Source: Polytrichum commune
Taxonomy: Eukaryota; Streptophyta; Polytrichopsida; Polytrichales; Polytrichaceae
NCBI GenBank assembly: GCA_950295325.1
Contig: OX485805.1
Location: 19,395,501-19,455,500, forward strand
Direction: 5' to 3'
DNA: 60,000 nucleotides
Both the position numbers and the translations under genes were made by a program. Of this stretch, positions 50,096-60,000 are shown piece after piece (position 1 is the stretch's first letter; the number at the start of each line of letters is the position of its first letter). The notes beneath the pieces were generated by a model. That model saw only the letters and a program-made list of their open reading frames with translations, ran no database searches and was not told the origin of the DNA.

Positions 50096-51524
50096 TGGTG
50101 CAATGGATCAACAGAATGTGCTCGTGAGCATGCAGAAGAAGCTCCCACACAATGGTTTGTTATTCCTGTACATGATTGGGTTGCACATTGGGTGTTGTCC
50201 TTGTGTAACATGGTATGCCAATGTAGTGTTAGTCCTTGCTACAAGTTGTTGTGCACACGGTTTTGCTCATAAAGGCTACACTGTGATCCCCTTGCTACAT
50301 GTTGTTTACTTTTAGATGGGCTATGAGGTGTAAGATCATCTTGTTCATGTCAAATTTGTGGAAATGACTCCACATGCACACATGAAGAACAAGAACAAAC
50401 TCCCACACAAGGGCTTACAAAAATGAATAAAAAAGGTTCGATGCGTGTTGTCCTTGCATTATGTGCCAAGGTAGTGTCAGTCCTCAATGCAATGTGAATT
50501 GTGATACCCTTTCCCAATCTTAATACACAAGGTAGGAGTACATTACACTAAGTAGTTAAGATATTTGGCATACATGTAGTAGCCATATGAACCAAGAAAA
50601 ATTATTCCCAGATAGAAAAACCATTAGAGGAAAAATAGACCCTCCAAGTGTCCCTTCAAGTTGACGTGCACACCTAATTCAAGGAATAGGTAATGTACAT
50701 TTTTGGGTGTGTAGGAGGTCACCACCTTGTGTGGTTTTACCCCATGGTAAATGCGTGTGGAATATGGCGAATGAAGCTTAGCCAATGAAACCACACATGT
50801 GGTGTACTCGGCCAACAGAATGACATGTATGTGGTGTGCTTGGCCAATACATTGACATGTATGTGGTGTATTTGACTTCAAAGTATCACCTTGTAACCAT
50901 AGCAACTTATTAGTTAAGTCCTTACAATTGAAGGCCGAAAAATGAATCCCGCAAAACCCTTTTGATAATGACCTCGGAGAAGCCCTTAAGAAGGTTCATT
51001 TTTTCTCTAATGACAGACCATGTAGCTTGCAAGTTTTCTTGTCTCCTTTTTCTTTTTCATTCTTTCTTTTGCCCCCCAACCTTGAAACAAATACAAAATT
51101 TTGAAGTGGAAATTGTGTTGGGCCCAAACCGTTAGGTGGCTTGATTTTCACATGGTGAACATTCCCAAAATTGACATGTACTTATTATGCAAGATTTTGA
51201 GGGTTTTGATTTTGGGTGATGTCTTGGTTTAAAGTGCTCCTACCTTAGAGTCCCCGAAAATTATGAAGTTGCACACATGTAGCTGTCATTTTCTAACGTG
51301 ATGGAAAAAGTCATGAAGAATCACACGTTCAGCCACCACATTCCACGTGATAGAAAAAGTAAGTTCAAAGGGATCAAGTTGGGGTCCCTTGGAAAGGGCA
51401 CCAATTACACTCAAGTTTCCATCTCCTAGTTATTGTTAATAAGTCGACACTGCTGTGAATACGAGTTGGGAGAGAATCTTGCCTTTGAAAAATTTACAAT
51501 ACTTTCAAAAGTTGAAAATAAATC
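50096..51524. other. Intergenic, no gene seen
   Basis: It contains the R3 copy at 50316-50415 and three short direct repeats of cacatgtatgtggtg type at about 50790-50880. No gene is supported. Confidence 0.45.
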
Positions 51525-51588
51525 ATGATTTTTTTGGTGCAACATTGTCATATCAATTTCCAGACCAATATGGTAACCTGTCCTAATA

Positions 51589-52845
51589 TTGCGCAGCTGC
51601 CCTTATGTTGCGCAGCAATTGCTCATTGGGGCAGGGGCTGCTTCATTGGAGTTGCCGAAGGCTGCGGTCGGTGTTGTAGTTTTTCTTCCGGTTATTGTTA
51701 CGGCTGCTATCGCAAGTTGTTTCAACGTCCGCAAAGATTCGGCTTCCACTCTTCAATTCGGGAAGCACAATAAGTGTCGCGCACCTCTCCATGAGGAGTG
51801 CCCGAAACACCATGGGCACAAGGGGGACCCCGGAGTGACACCCGGGACTTGTGGCGCCGTTGGTGAGAAGGCCCAAGTGATCCTAGTGTGGGTGAGGGCC
51901 CCGGGCGTTGGGAACGCCTCCCATCCACAAAGATTAGGAGGCACAAGGGTAAGGCCATGAGTTATGCGTAGCTCATGGCGTGGTGATTCTAGAGAGCTCA
52001 AGAACACCTCAATCGGAGGTGTGAGCTAGAAGTTATGGCCATTTGAGTGGGGCGCTGTCCCGGGACAGCGTCCTGGTACAGCAGTGCCTGGGAGTGATTC
52101 CCGGGACTGCCAAGGTTCAAACAGGCATAACTTCCTCAAGACTTGCTCAAATGGGGCAAGTGAGGAGTGCATCGGCATCTACGTGAAGCGTAGATGAAGA
52201 TGGAGTGGTCAAGTGTCATCATCAGACATCATACAAGGAAGTTATGATGGTCTGAAGCTGTGGGGGCTTCTAGGCCCAGCGGCTAAGGGAAAATGTCCAC
52301 TTGGCCCCAACTCTTGGTAGAGAGACAAGAGGTTGGTTGACGGTGGGGTAGGGGCCCCGCGTGAAGTCCTAGAGGCTTATATGGGTGAGGTGGTGTGGCC
52401 TCACCCACCCGAGGCCGAACGGCAAGGCCTCCATGGGCTTTGGCCTATTGTGAGGCCATAGTTGCCTAGTATGCTTCGGGTTGTTGTAGTGTTGCTCCGG
52501 CAACGCGATGATCAACATAGGATTGGACTTCCATGGATGGAAGTCCACATTGGGAAAATGGGTTACCGATTAAGGGGTGAGTCCCGAAAGCAAAGTAGGA
52601 GGGTTGGTTCCCTCCTATGAACTATTGGTCCGGGGTTAGAGGAGCTAACCATTAGCATGGCGGTATGCGAAGGGTTAGCCACTCGTAACCTTTGCTAGAA
52701 TTGAAAATTGGCAAGATGGTCAAGGGGGGCTAGCAAGGGTTGCGACAATAAGGAAACAACTCCTCTGAGTGTTTTCGAGTCCGAGGGGATTCAGCTTCAA
52801 CTCTCACGAACGGGAAGGGAGACCGGAGTGGACCGCTTTCTGCTG
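51589..52845 (+). pseudogene. ORF split by the solo LTR, unidentified membrane-like protein
   Basis: Before the LTR, a frame from about 51600 encodes a hydrophobic stretch (KAAVGVVVFLPVIVTAAIA) then a basic segment ending KHNK at the target site. After the LTR, the same frame resumes at 52748 and stays open to a TAG at about 52843. The LTR plus one duplication is 978 bp, a multiple of three, so the frame is the same on both sides. It may be a host exon with an acceptor (ttgcgcag) near 51608-51616. I do not recognise the product. Confidence 0.35.
51775..52747. mobile_element. Solo LTR, 973 bp, with 5-bp target duplication
   Basis: It begins TGTCGC and ends GCGACA, the inverted TG...CA ends of an LTR. 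ATAAG stands directly on both sides (51770-51774 and 52748-52752). It is GC-richer than its surroundings. No internal retrotransposon domains or second LTR are present, so it is a solo LTR left by recombination between the two LTRs. Exact duplications and intact ends suggest it is not very old. The family cannot be named from the LTR alone. Confidence 0.9.
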
Positions 52846-53176
52846 TAGATCTGTTTGTGGAAGGTTTTGTGGTCATCTTCGTCGTCATCTTTTCATGCTT
52901 CACGGAGCTAATTAATGTTGATGATCAAGCAATGGGATGGAAAATGTAGATCTGCAGCTCTTTGGTAATTCTTAGCAATGTTTGTGTGGAGGAATGTTTT
53001 TATTGTGTAAACAGAGTGCTCCAATGACGTGAGATCCCCTAATCAGCAATGTAGCACAATTCCAGCACACATTGCCTTCTAAATGTGCGAGTTATGAGAT
53101 TTCTTGGAAGTCGGGTTCATAAGTAATCATTAGTTTTCTGCCTTAGCGGACTGTCTTTGCAGAGCCGCTGGTGGCC
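52753..53176. other. Flank between solo LTR and fragment array
   Basis: After the tail of the split ORF, no feature is supported to 53176. Confidence 0.4.
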
Positions 53177-54085
53177 ATGGCGACGCGCGGATCCTTCTCC
53201 TAAGGGCTGCTACTGCTCGTGTGCGCTTGCTTCGGCCTCGCCGCTTCGTTATCCAACACTGTGAGTATCTTCTCTCCCTTCATTTCGATGTCCGCTAGTT
53301 GTGTTTGTTTGTACATCGATGTAACTCTCGGCAGGGTTTGAGGCGAGGGTTTGGGCGACATTGAGCTGAAAAGCTCATCCTTATTCTCGGAGTCGCTCAT
53401 CGATCAGATCGAACTGGCTAGTGTTTGAGCTCGTGGTGTAGCATTTTCGATCTCGTCGATGTGAGCTATGCTGAGGACATTGATTGCGGCAGGGGTGTGT
53501 GAGTTTGAAAGGCAATGAGGTTACATGTGTAGGTTTGTAGCGTTTTGGTTGTTGTGTGTTGTATTGTGGTTCTAAGCAAGCTTGGTCAAGCTATGGGTGT
53601 GGGTGTTCCTGGAGAAGCAGATCTTCAAATTCCAGGGTTTGTGCGCTGTTTAGCCTGCAGGTTGAGAAGCACAGTGCAAGAGGATCTGAGCACAACTGTA
53701 AGTAGGTAAGGTAGACATGTGTTAATCGGATGCTTTTCACATTTAACTGTGACTCACATTTTTGGAGCTCAGATGAATATATCATTCACTATCATAGTGA
53801 AGATCCCCTGTCCTTTAAGGGTTGGTTTCTATGTAGGCTGCTACCCACCAGATTCTAGTGGAAATCTTGGTCTCATGTAACTGGACATGTTTCTTTCTCT
53901 CAAACTTTATCAATGCAATCATGAGTCGGTCTAACAGTCATGTACTAGATACTTTATGGCATGTCATTTCTGAGCAACCTACACAAATTTATCTGATAAA
54001 GTGGGCTTATTGTTGTGATTGACAGGAGGGCGAATTGGCCATCCTCGCAGCAAAGGACCACAAGACAGCTGGTCCTCAAGAACCT
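53177..54085 (+). pseudogene. Signal-peptide-like first exon plus short exon, with stop
   Basis: The first exon (53177-53260) starts ATG, runs eight codons to a TAA, then continues in frame with LLLLVCACFGLAASLSNT, a clear secretory signal core, and a good donor (gtgagt). A 20-codon exon at 54026-54085 follows in matching phase (EGELAILAAKDHKTAGPQEP). SNTEGE-LA-L resembles the start of plant leucine-rich-repeat receptor-type proteins, but too little remains to assign it. The in-frame stop argues for a pseudogene. It is the first of several gene pieces in one orientation up to 58739. Confidence 0.4.
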
Positions 54086-54316
54086 GTATGTCATTTTCTT
54101 GTTTATTCCCTTGTTTCTGTCTACCAATTGCAACCATAAAAACACAGAGGATGGGTGAAAATCATGGGTTCAACTTCTTCTTATGTACTCCTTTGTATGA
54201 CCATCTTAATTAGTTCGAATGTTGATTTATTGGATTCATCAATGCAGAGCTGGCTGAAAGACATGTTCTTGTTTGGGAAAAGCTGTGCCTGAAAGTTTAC
54301 CTCTCAAATCTTGCAG

Positions 54317-55301
54317 GAAACAAACTCAAATACCTGGTTTAGCTCGTTAATTGCAACTATTGTTGGCAATCTGAAGGTTTCGATTACCAATCTGCACATT
54401 CGCTATGAGGATACTGTGAGGTAAATTCTACTTTGCAGTTGCATTTGTGTCACTGTTGCCAAGTGCTTTTTGTGATAAGCATTGTTGCCAAGTCAATTTA
54501 TTGTAACTTCTGTTGTGAAGCTGAAAACTGCTTGTCCAACTGCTATGGTCCTTGTGACTCTGTTGCTACAGCCAGTTTTGCAACTTGTGCATGCCTTGTT
54601 TGGTGAGCCAAATTGCAGATATATTTCCAGTGAGGTGCTCAAATGCAAAAGCAGTTACCTTGAGTAAATACGGAAGCAGGAGAAATGTGGGTGGATAGAG
54701 GATTTGCTGCTTCTACATATTTGGATGTTTAGTTTAGGATGAAGCTGAAGTTAAATTGTTGAGGACCGTGCAGTAATCCGGGCCACCCATTTTGTTCTGG
54801 AGTTACATTGTCAACCCTAGCAGCAGTTACGATTGACGAAGCTGGGAATGAAACGTTTGTCACAAGTGGAGCTCTGGAAAGACTTCGCAAGGTCAGTGCA
54901 GAAGCAAACTGGTCTGAGTTGATTTGCGCACAGCCTACAATGTCTCTACCTTGCCATCCAGAAGCTTTACTTTTTGTTGTTTAATGATTCCAGGATCCTG
55001 ATTTGATCAACAGTGAAACTACAGATTCGGAACTTTTAATATTAGAGAGAAAATAATTGATCTGTACCATGTGTACTGGTGTTGTTTTGTTTATCCAATT
55101 AAAACTGAGCAAGGGACAGTATGTGCTTCACCCCTTTAGTTTAAAATCACTGCATGTTTCAAGAATCCAAGCAGCCCTGATTCTCTGTCTGCAACGAAGT
55201 GAATCTTGTGCCTCTCAATTGAATATAGCAAAATGTAACTTTACTCACGTGAATTCTGCAGTCTTTGCATTTGGAGCGTCTGGTTGTCTATCATGATTCA
55301 G
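54317..55301 (+). pseudogene. VPS13 N-terminal fragment, three clean exons
   Basis: Exons 54317-54420, 54774-54891 and 55262-55301 join in phase with GT-AG introns. They encode a VPS13-type segment: SSLIATIVGNLKVSITNLHI, RYEDTVSNPGHPFCSGVTL, IDEAGNETFVTSGALERLRK, SLHLERLVVYHDS. VPS13 proteins are giant lipid-transfer bridges at membrane contact sites; this is part of the N-terminal chorein region. The proteins are normally several thousand residues long. Neither the start nor any later VPS13 exon is visible in this window, so it is a captured or translocated fragment. The exons have no stops, so the event is fairly recent or the piece is under constraint. Confidence 0.85.
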
Positions 55302-55699
55302 GTAGCACTCCAGAGGAATGAGCTGATTCTACCAGAGAATGAGCCTGGCAGCAGCATTATGCCTGTATTCTCCTCAACACATCCCATGATCTACAGGAGG
55401 TACAATTACATTTGCTATTGGATTTTCTGATGAATATAGGCTCATCTTCAATTAAGCAAGTCAAGATGTCAGTCCTGGTAGTTAAAGAACTGGAGGAGAG
55501 GTACAGCTATTAGGCCTTCAACTTATTTCTTAGTACAGTCTTAGTATTGTTTAGGATTATGAATGTGATTTCTGCAACACGAACTTATTCAACAATTTTT
55601 GTAATGTTTCAGGGACTCATGTCTGTCATCACAACAATTTTGTGCATCCTCTAAACCCTACTGAATTGAATTGATTGCAGGAGGTGAATTTGGAGAAGC

Positions 55700-57736
55700 A
55701 TGGGTAAACAAAGGGGTCCTGTTGGTCCTCAATCGAAGGATGTAATTGTATGGGGAAGAAAGGTGCTCAGGGCAATGACTCCAGCTCCCATGGTTCAGAA
55801 AAAAACCAAAGATAGAGGAAAGTGGACAACAGAGTCCATGAGATTGGCTTTGGAGAGCATCAAGAGCGGACAGATGTCAGGGCATGAGGCATCACGTTTT
55901 TACAATATCCCAGAGTCCACCATAAGAAGCTGGAAGAGTAAAAAGGTTACAAGCAGGAAGAGAGGCCCCCCAACTGCATTGAATCGAGAGGAAGAAATTG
56001 CATTAGTCAAGTGGTGTGAAGGCATGCAAGATGTTGCTCATTGTGTGACACTTCAAATGCTCAAGTCAAAAGTGGAGCAAGTGTGCAGGGGGCGTCCTAC
56101 TCCTTTTAAAGGTGGATTACCAGGAGATAAGTGGTGGAGGTACTTCAAAAATAGGCATCCTCATCTGGTATTAAGGACCCCTCAAGCTTTAGATGGGAAG
56201 AGAGCAAAAAATGTGACTAAAGAAAGGTGCGGGACTTTCTACACTCTTTTGCAAAGCATTTATGCTAGAACATCCTATCCCCCTTCCCATGTGTGGAATT
56301 GTGATGAAACTGGCTTGTCAGCATCAATTAAGATTGGTGGAGTAAAGGTCATAGCCAAGAGGGGGAGCAAGGCAATATTGACTAGGATGCCAGGGAGTAG
56401 AGAGTGGCTTACAATTGCAGTATGTGTAAGTGCAAGTGGTGATAGGATACCATCACAATACATTTTCACAGGCAAGGAGTTTTGTGGCAACTATGTATTG
56501 AAATGTGAGCCTAATGCCATCATGAGTATGCAGAAAAGTGGCTGGATGAACCAAGAATTGTTTGTAGATTTTTTGAAGCATTTCAAGAAGTGTGTCCCTG
56601 GAGGGGTGAGTGTGGAGAATCCTCACTTGTTGCTACTAGATGGACATGGTTCCCATATGAGTGAGGAAGCTATTCTCCTAGCAAGATCCATGGGGCTAGA
56701 GATGGCATGTATACCCCCTCACAGTTCCCATAGACTTCAGCCTTTGGATGTAGGGGTTTTTAGACCTTTTAAGGTCAAGTTTGGACAAATGAGGTCATAT
56801 TTAATAGCTGACAATCCTACATGGCTCAATGGTGAGAACAATAAGGCTATGTTGGCAGAATTGGCTTCTAAGGCTTTGATGGCAGCATGCAGTCCTGAGA
56901 ACATCAGAGCAGGGTTCAAGAAGATTGGTATCCATCCCTTCAACCACCAAGCTCTTGATTCAGACTTTGGGCCAAGCACGGTTTTTGCAGAAGATGGTGA
57001 ATCATCTTGCCATAGTGAAGATGATGCAGCTCAAGGTGAAGATGTGTCAACAGAAGGTGAAGGTGAATCAGTTCAAGGTGAGGATGAATCAACCCGAGGT
57101 GATGTTGCAAGTTTAGAGATGGATGATGCTGATGCAGAGGAAAGGCTTTCTCAACAACTATCTCAATTGAGTATTGAAGAGGAAAATCCTAGAATTACTA
57201 GGCTTATGGATTTGTTTGCTATTCCAGTTTTACCCCCTCCACGTGTTAGACATGATCAAGGCCAAATCATTTCTTCTTATTCATCCCTCACCAGTGTTGA
57301 GTATACACAGTACATAGTAGAACAACGTTTGGAGAAAGAAGCAAAAGAAGAGGCTGCTAGACAAAAGAAACTTGACGCAGAAGAGAGGAAGACGACAAAG
57401 CTTGAGAGGCTTGCAGCTGATAGGCTTGAGAAGGATAGAATTAGAGCAGCCAAAGAAAAAAAGCTAGAAGAGGACAAGATAGAAAAGGAAAGAATCAAAG
57501 CCGCCAAGATACAGAGGCAGGAAGAGGATGAGTTGCAAAAAACCTTGGCAAAAGAAGCAAAGGATAGGCTAAAAGCAGAAAAGCTTGCAGCTAAGATGTC
57601 AAAGCCAGAGAAATCAAGAAAAGGTAAAGATATCAGTAATGTTTTAAGTGAAGTTGTCAACAAAGCCTACAAAGATTCAATCAAGTTTGCAGTGGAGCAT
57701 GGTTTGGCTGCCCCTTCCCCACCTCCAAACTTGTGA
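55700..57736 (+). CDS. Pogo/Tigger-type transposase, 678 aa, intact
   Basis: A single exon open for 678 codons. Order: a helix-turn-helix of psq/pogo type (residues about 41-83, KWTTESMRLALESIK ... GHEASRFYNIPESTIRSWK), a CENP-B-like second DNA-binding region (about 95-155), then the DDE_1 catalytic domain (about 180-420). The triad positions are all filled: Asp-202 in NCDETG, Asp-314 in LLLDGHGSH, Asp-350 in LQPLDVGVF. After an acidic repeat region (about 425-480, GEDxSTxGE-like) comes a long charged helix (about 545-650). The C-terminal coiled coil and acidic array are unusual for a simple transposase. It could be an active element or a domesticated protein. Terminal repeats were not found by eye. 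It lies between VPS13 and RecA fragments. Confidence 0.95.
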   Translation: MGKQRGPVGPQSKDVIVWGRKVLRAMTPAPMVQKKTKDRGKWTTESMRLALESIKSGQMSGHEASRFYNIPESTIRSWKSKKVTSRKRGPPTALNREEEIALVKWCEGMQDVAHCVTLQMLKSKVEQVCRGRPTPFKGGLPGDKWWRYFKNRHPHLVLRTPQALDGKRAKNVTKERCGTFYTLLQSIYARTSYPPSHVWNCDETGLSASIKIGGVKVIAKRGSKAILTRMPGSREWLTIAVCVSASGDRIPSQYIFTGKEFCGNYVLKCEPNAIMSMQKSGWMNQELFVDFLKHFKKCVPGGVSVENPHLLLLDGHGSHMSEEAILLARSMGLEMACIPPHSSHRLQPLDVGVFRPFKVKFGQMRSYLIADNPTWLNGENNKAMLAELASKALMAACSPENIRAGFKKIGIHPFNHQALDSDFGPSTVFAEDGESSCHSEDDAAQGEDVSTEGEGESVQGEDESTRGDVASLEMDDADAEERLSQQLSQLSIEEENPRITRLMDLFAIPVLPPPRVRHDQGQIISSYSSLTSVEYTQYIVEQRLEKEAKEEAARQKKLDAEERKTTKLERLAADRLEKDRIRAAKEKKLEEDKIEKERIKAAKIQRQEEDELQKTLAKEAKDRLKAEKLAAKMSKPEKSRKGKDISNVLSEVVNKAYKDSIKFAVEHGLAAPSPPPNL

Positions 57737-57938
57737 AGGTATGTTCCAAATCTTGTGTAAAAATAATTGCTTTACAGAAAGGACCAATTTATGGTATTAT
57801 GGTATTATTCTTGATTTCTGTACAGAACCCTTTTCTAAACAGAAGCTCAATTTCCAGTAGATTCTTGGCACTATCAAGAGAAGTCCTTGTTTGTATTGTA
57901 TGTCTTTAGGCATGACCATTTGTTGTCTTCGGTTGCAG

Positions 57939-58739
57939 GGGTGCATGTTAGATTGTGCTGAAGCTGTTGGTGTAGTGTTGAGGAAAGGTGTTTGGTATAG
58001 CTTTGGAGAAACCAGGTAAGTTAGCCCCTTTGTGCTATCTCTTGCCAAAGTATGAGTTTGATGAACAGGTAATGAATATGGGACTTTGATGGTTAGCATC
58101 TCACAGATTTTTATAAACCTGGTGATGGTCATCAATCTGGACGCATGGCCTTGCATCATGTCAACATTGATATTTTCTCAAATTATTGACAATCATGTAC
58201 TGTGCTATATTTACGTTACCATGACTCTTGTTGATTCCTGCCTGTAGCCTGGGCTGAACACCGCTTTTCAAACAAAGTAGTGTTTTGAAGTAGATCATGA
58301 TGAGGCACTTTCAAAATCGTCTGATTGCAGATTGGGTCAAGGAAGAGATAAGGCGTTGCAATTTATACGAGAGTATCAAGCAATGGGCCATGAGATTGAA
58401 AAGGTGACATATTTTGAACTTAAGAAGTGCCTAAACATTGCCTTTTAGATGCTTTCAAGTCATCTATAAGGCTCATTTGGCTGCAGTGCTTTTGGTGATC
58501 TTATACCTGTTATACAACTCGAGTATGAGCACAAAACTTTATGACACTACATGTGCTCTTATCACATTGTACTCTAATTTTCCATGGCTTTCGTGCAGGC
58601 TGTGCGGGATAGAATTGCAGAAGAAATGTCATCTAAGAGAGACTATGGTGGCTCTAATGGTACAGCTGTAGTTCATGCTGGCTTTGATGGTCTAGACGAG
58701 GAGATGCTTAGAGAAGAAAATTTGGGTGAAATAGACTAA
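57939..58739 (+). CDS. Plastid-type RecA, last three exons only (partial)
   Basis: Exons 57939-58015, 58331-58403 and 58599-58739 (stop) join in phase with GT-AG introns and give about 97 aa. Recognised RecA C-terminal blocks are GCMLDCAEAVGVVLRKGVWY, RLGQGRDKALQFIREY and HEIEKAVRDRIAEEM, ending in an acidic tail (EEMLREENLGEID). Plastid RecA carries out strand exchange in organelle DNA repair. The ATPase core exons (Walker A and B) are not visible upstream; the transposase ORF ends only 200 bp before. So this is either the 3' end of a gene whose upstream exons were displaced or a captured fragment. No stop or frameshift is seen in the three exons. Confidence 0.85.
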
Positions 58740-59140
58740 GCTGACAATAGCCTTGAATTGGGCATTTGTGTCAAGAAGCGAGATTTTGAGCAGTTTTTTT
58801 GGTGGAGAGTTGTATTTAGTTAACCTTGGTGATCTCAACAAATTAGTCTACCAAACTGGACATCTAAAAGTGTTCACTTGCTTTGAGTTGGGGATGCCCC
58901 AAGCTTCTGAATCATTTTGGATGGGAACAAAAGAGCAACTTTCCATTGACATGTGTAATAGTGCCTCGCGTGTGCAGTTCTTTCAATGTCTTCTAGTCTC
59001 CCTTTGGCACAAGATTCAGTGTTTACTTGGTGATTGATCTTCGCACTTATGGAGTTCATAACCAATGGAACTGTTTTTTATACACAAGTGAACAAGGATA
59101 TCAAGTGAAGAATTTGTGGAATTGAACATGAAGGCAAAAT
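58740..59140. other. RecA 3' flank, no gene seen
   Basis: A 94-codon frame at 58753-59037 has no recognised domain. Probably the 3' untranslated region and flank of the RecA exons. Confidence 0.4.
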
Positions 59141-59212
59141 AAAATCGCCGCCCTAATATTGCGTAGTTCATTGCGCGCGCAATGAACTGCGCAATATTAG
59201 GGCGGCAATTTT
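59141..59212. repeat. 72-bp near-perfect palindrome with no spacer
   Basis: Two 36-base arms meet at gcgc/gcgc. The arms contain gccgccctaatattgcg and agttcattgcgc and differ at two positions only. Related single copies of cctaatattgcgca occur at about 51574-51587 and, reversed, at 59390-59403. The layout suggests the joined ends of a transposable element or two head-to-head copies. It would form a cruciform. Confidence 0.9.
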
Positions 59213-59914
59213 GAAATTATAAAATATCTACCCCTTTGTAATTGGGTAATATTATTTGTTTGGATTTCATCCATTTTGGAACAATTTTTCATCCATCCAA
59301 ATTACACTTCATCCCACTCGATGTCCCCAAAAAAAAAATTAAAAAATTTCGATTTTTTTTGCCCGAACTGCCTTGTTGACGTCAGCAGTGCGCAATATTA
59401 GGACCGTCTACCATACATCCCAATACCACAAATGTACCACACTCATGCGGAATTGCTTCAGTTAACAAAAAATCCGTCTGTCTACTCTAGGTCGCAAGTG
59501 CCGCCAAAAAGGCTAGTATGCTGTGAATTGCTTGCTACAGGTTGCTGATTTCTGGTTGAGCTGCGAGGTGTAAGATCGTTTTCTTCATGCCGGATTTGTG
59601 GAGATGGGTCAACAGGCGCACAGGAACAAGGAGAAGAAGCTCCCACACATTAGTGGCGACGGATTCCTCGGGGACGGGCCCCCTGGAGAGGAGGGCGAAG
59701 AGGCCGCCCCTCCAGTCTGTAGTAATGAGGAAGATGCCTCTCTTCACCCCGTTCCAAGTGCAGTTGGCAACGAGGCTGGGTGTCACGACTGCATTGCGGT
59801 CGTAGGCATTCAGAGCTCTGGAGATTCGTCCTAGTTTTGTGGGAGCCGTCACTGGTATCAAGTTGAACAACATAGCCACAGCACCATGCCAACACACACA
59901 GGGTGTCATGTAAG
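59213..59914. other. Repeat-derived DNA, no firm gene
   Basis: It contains an R3 copy at 59555-59650 and long open frames on both strands (59535-59909), caused by locally high GC. No domain is recognised and neither strand has splice support. Confidence 0.4.
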
Positions 59915-60000
59915 GTAAGTAGATGGCTCTTTAACGGTTACTTTTTCTAAACTAACCCACCTCTCCCAGGACATCAAACATGTCGTTAGTATAAGATGAT
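59915..60000 (+). repeat. Dispersed repeat R1, cut by the window end
   Basis: R1 start words: gtaagtagatggctctttaa, ggttactttttctaa, cccaggacatcaaaca, gttagtataagatgat. It continues beyond the window. Confidence 0.75.

Noticed and set aside
59151-59203. taatattgcg resembling the geminivirus origin nonanucleotide
   Set aside because: The conserved nonanucleotide ends in AC and lies in the loop of its hairpin. Here the word lies in the stem and ends differently, and no Rep or coat protein gene is near.
59535-59909. Minus-strand 124-aa ORF and overlapping plus ORFs
   Set aside because: All are open because of local GC content. The region overlaps a dispersed repeat and shows no domain.

Overview
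This window is nuclear DNA of a land plant. The evidence is spliceosomal GT-AG introns, plant-type histone H4 (Ile at 60, Arg at 77), telo-box promoters on the H4 and ribosomal protein genes, a plant uL22 (RPL17) protein, a JASON-family protein, and exons of plant VPS13 and plastid-type RecA. Introns are short (about 90-1,070 bp) and the DNA is AT-rich with many small dispersed repeats. I cannot name the species; a non-seed plant is a guess. All gene models were built by eye from splice sites and reading phase. No expression data or database search was used.

Layout. 1-3.2 kb: a decayed gag-like relic and a perfect 186-bp tandem duplication. 3.3-6.1 kb (minus): a four-exon gene of unknown function. 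7.0-7.8 kb: a broken coiled-coil ORF. 10.4-15.1 kb (minus): a histone H4 cluster with two intact, identical-protein genes around one H4 pseudogene. All three carry a palindromic hairpin about 35 nt after the stop codon. 15-21 kb: repeats and a 487-bp inverted-repeat element. 21.5-22.9 kb (plus): a six-exon RPL17 gene whose first intron appears to be GC-AG. 25.9-26.3 kb: a Stowaway-like MITE. 27.1-29.4 kb: a decayed LINE read on the minus strand. 29.5-30.5 kb: another inverted-repeat element. 33.7-34.9 kb: a 483-bp element with perfect inverted repeats and a TA target duplication, nested in pogo-like sequence. 35-42 kb: repeats. 42.0-48.7 kb (plus): a nine-exon JASON-like gene (979 aa predicted) with a Ser/Ala-repeat upstream ORF.

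49.8-50.1 kb holds a tRNA-derived SINE. 51.8-52.7 kb is a solo LTR with exact 5-bp target duplications that splits an older ORF. 53.2-58.7 kb is the strangest part. In one orientation it holds an unidentified signal-peptide-like exon with a stop, three clean VPS13 exons, a full-length pogo/Tigger transposase ORF with all three catalytic aspartates, and the last three exons of a plastid-type RecA gene. The end of the window has a 72-bp near-perfect palindrome and a copy of the main dispersed repeat.

The H4 and RPL17 genes are housekeeping genes for growing cells and share telo-box promoters. The JASON-like gene would act in meiotic spindle or organelle organisation if it works as in Arabidopsis. 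The rest is mostly mobile-element turnover. At least twelve copies of one ~300-bp repeat (called R1 here) and five of a second (R2) are spread over both strands, several inside introns.
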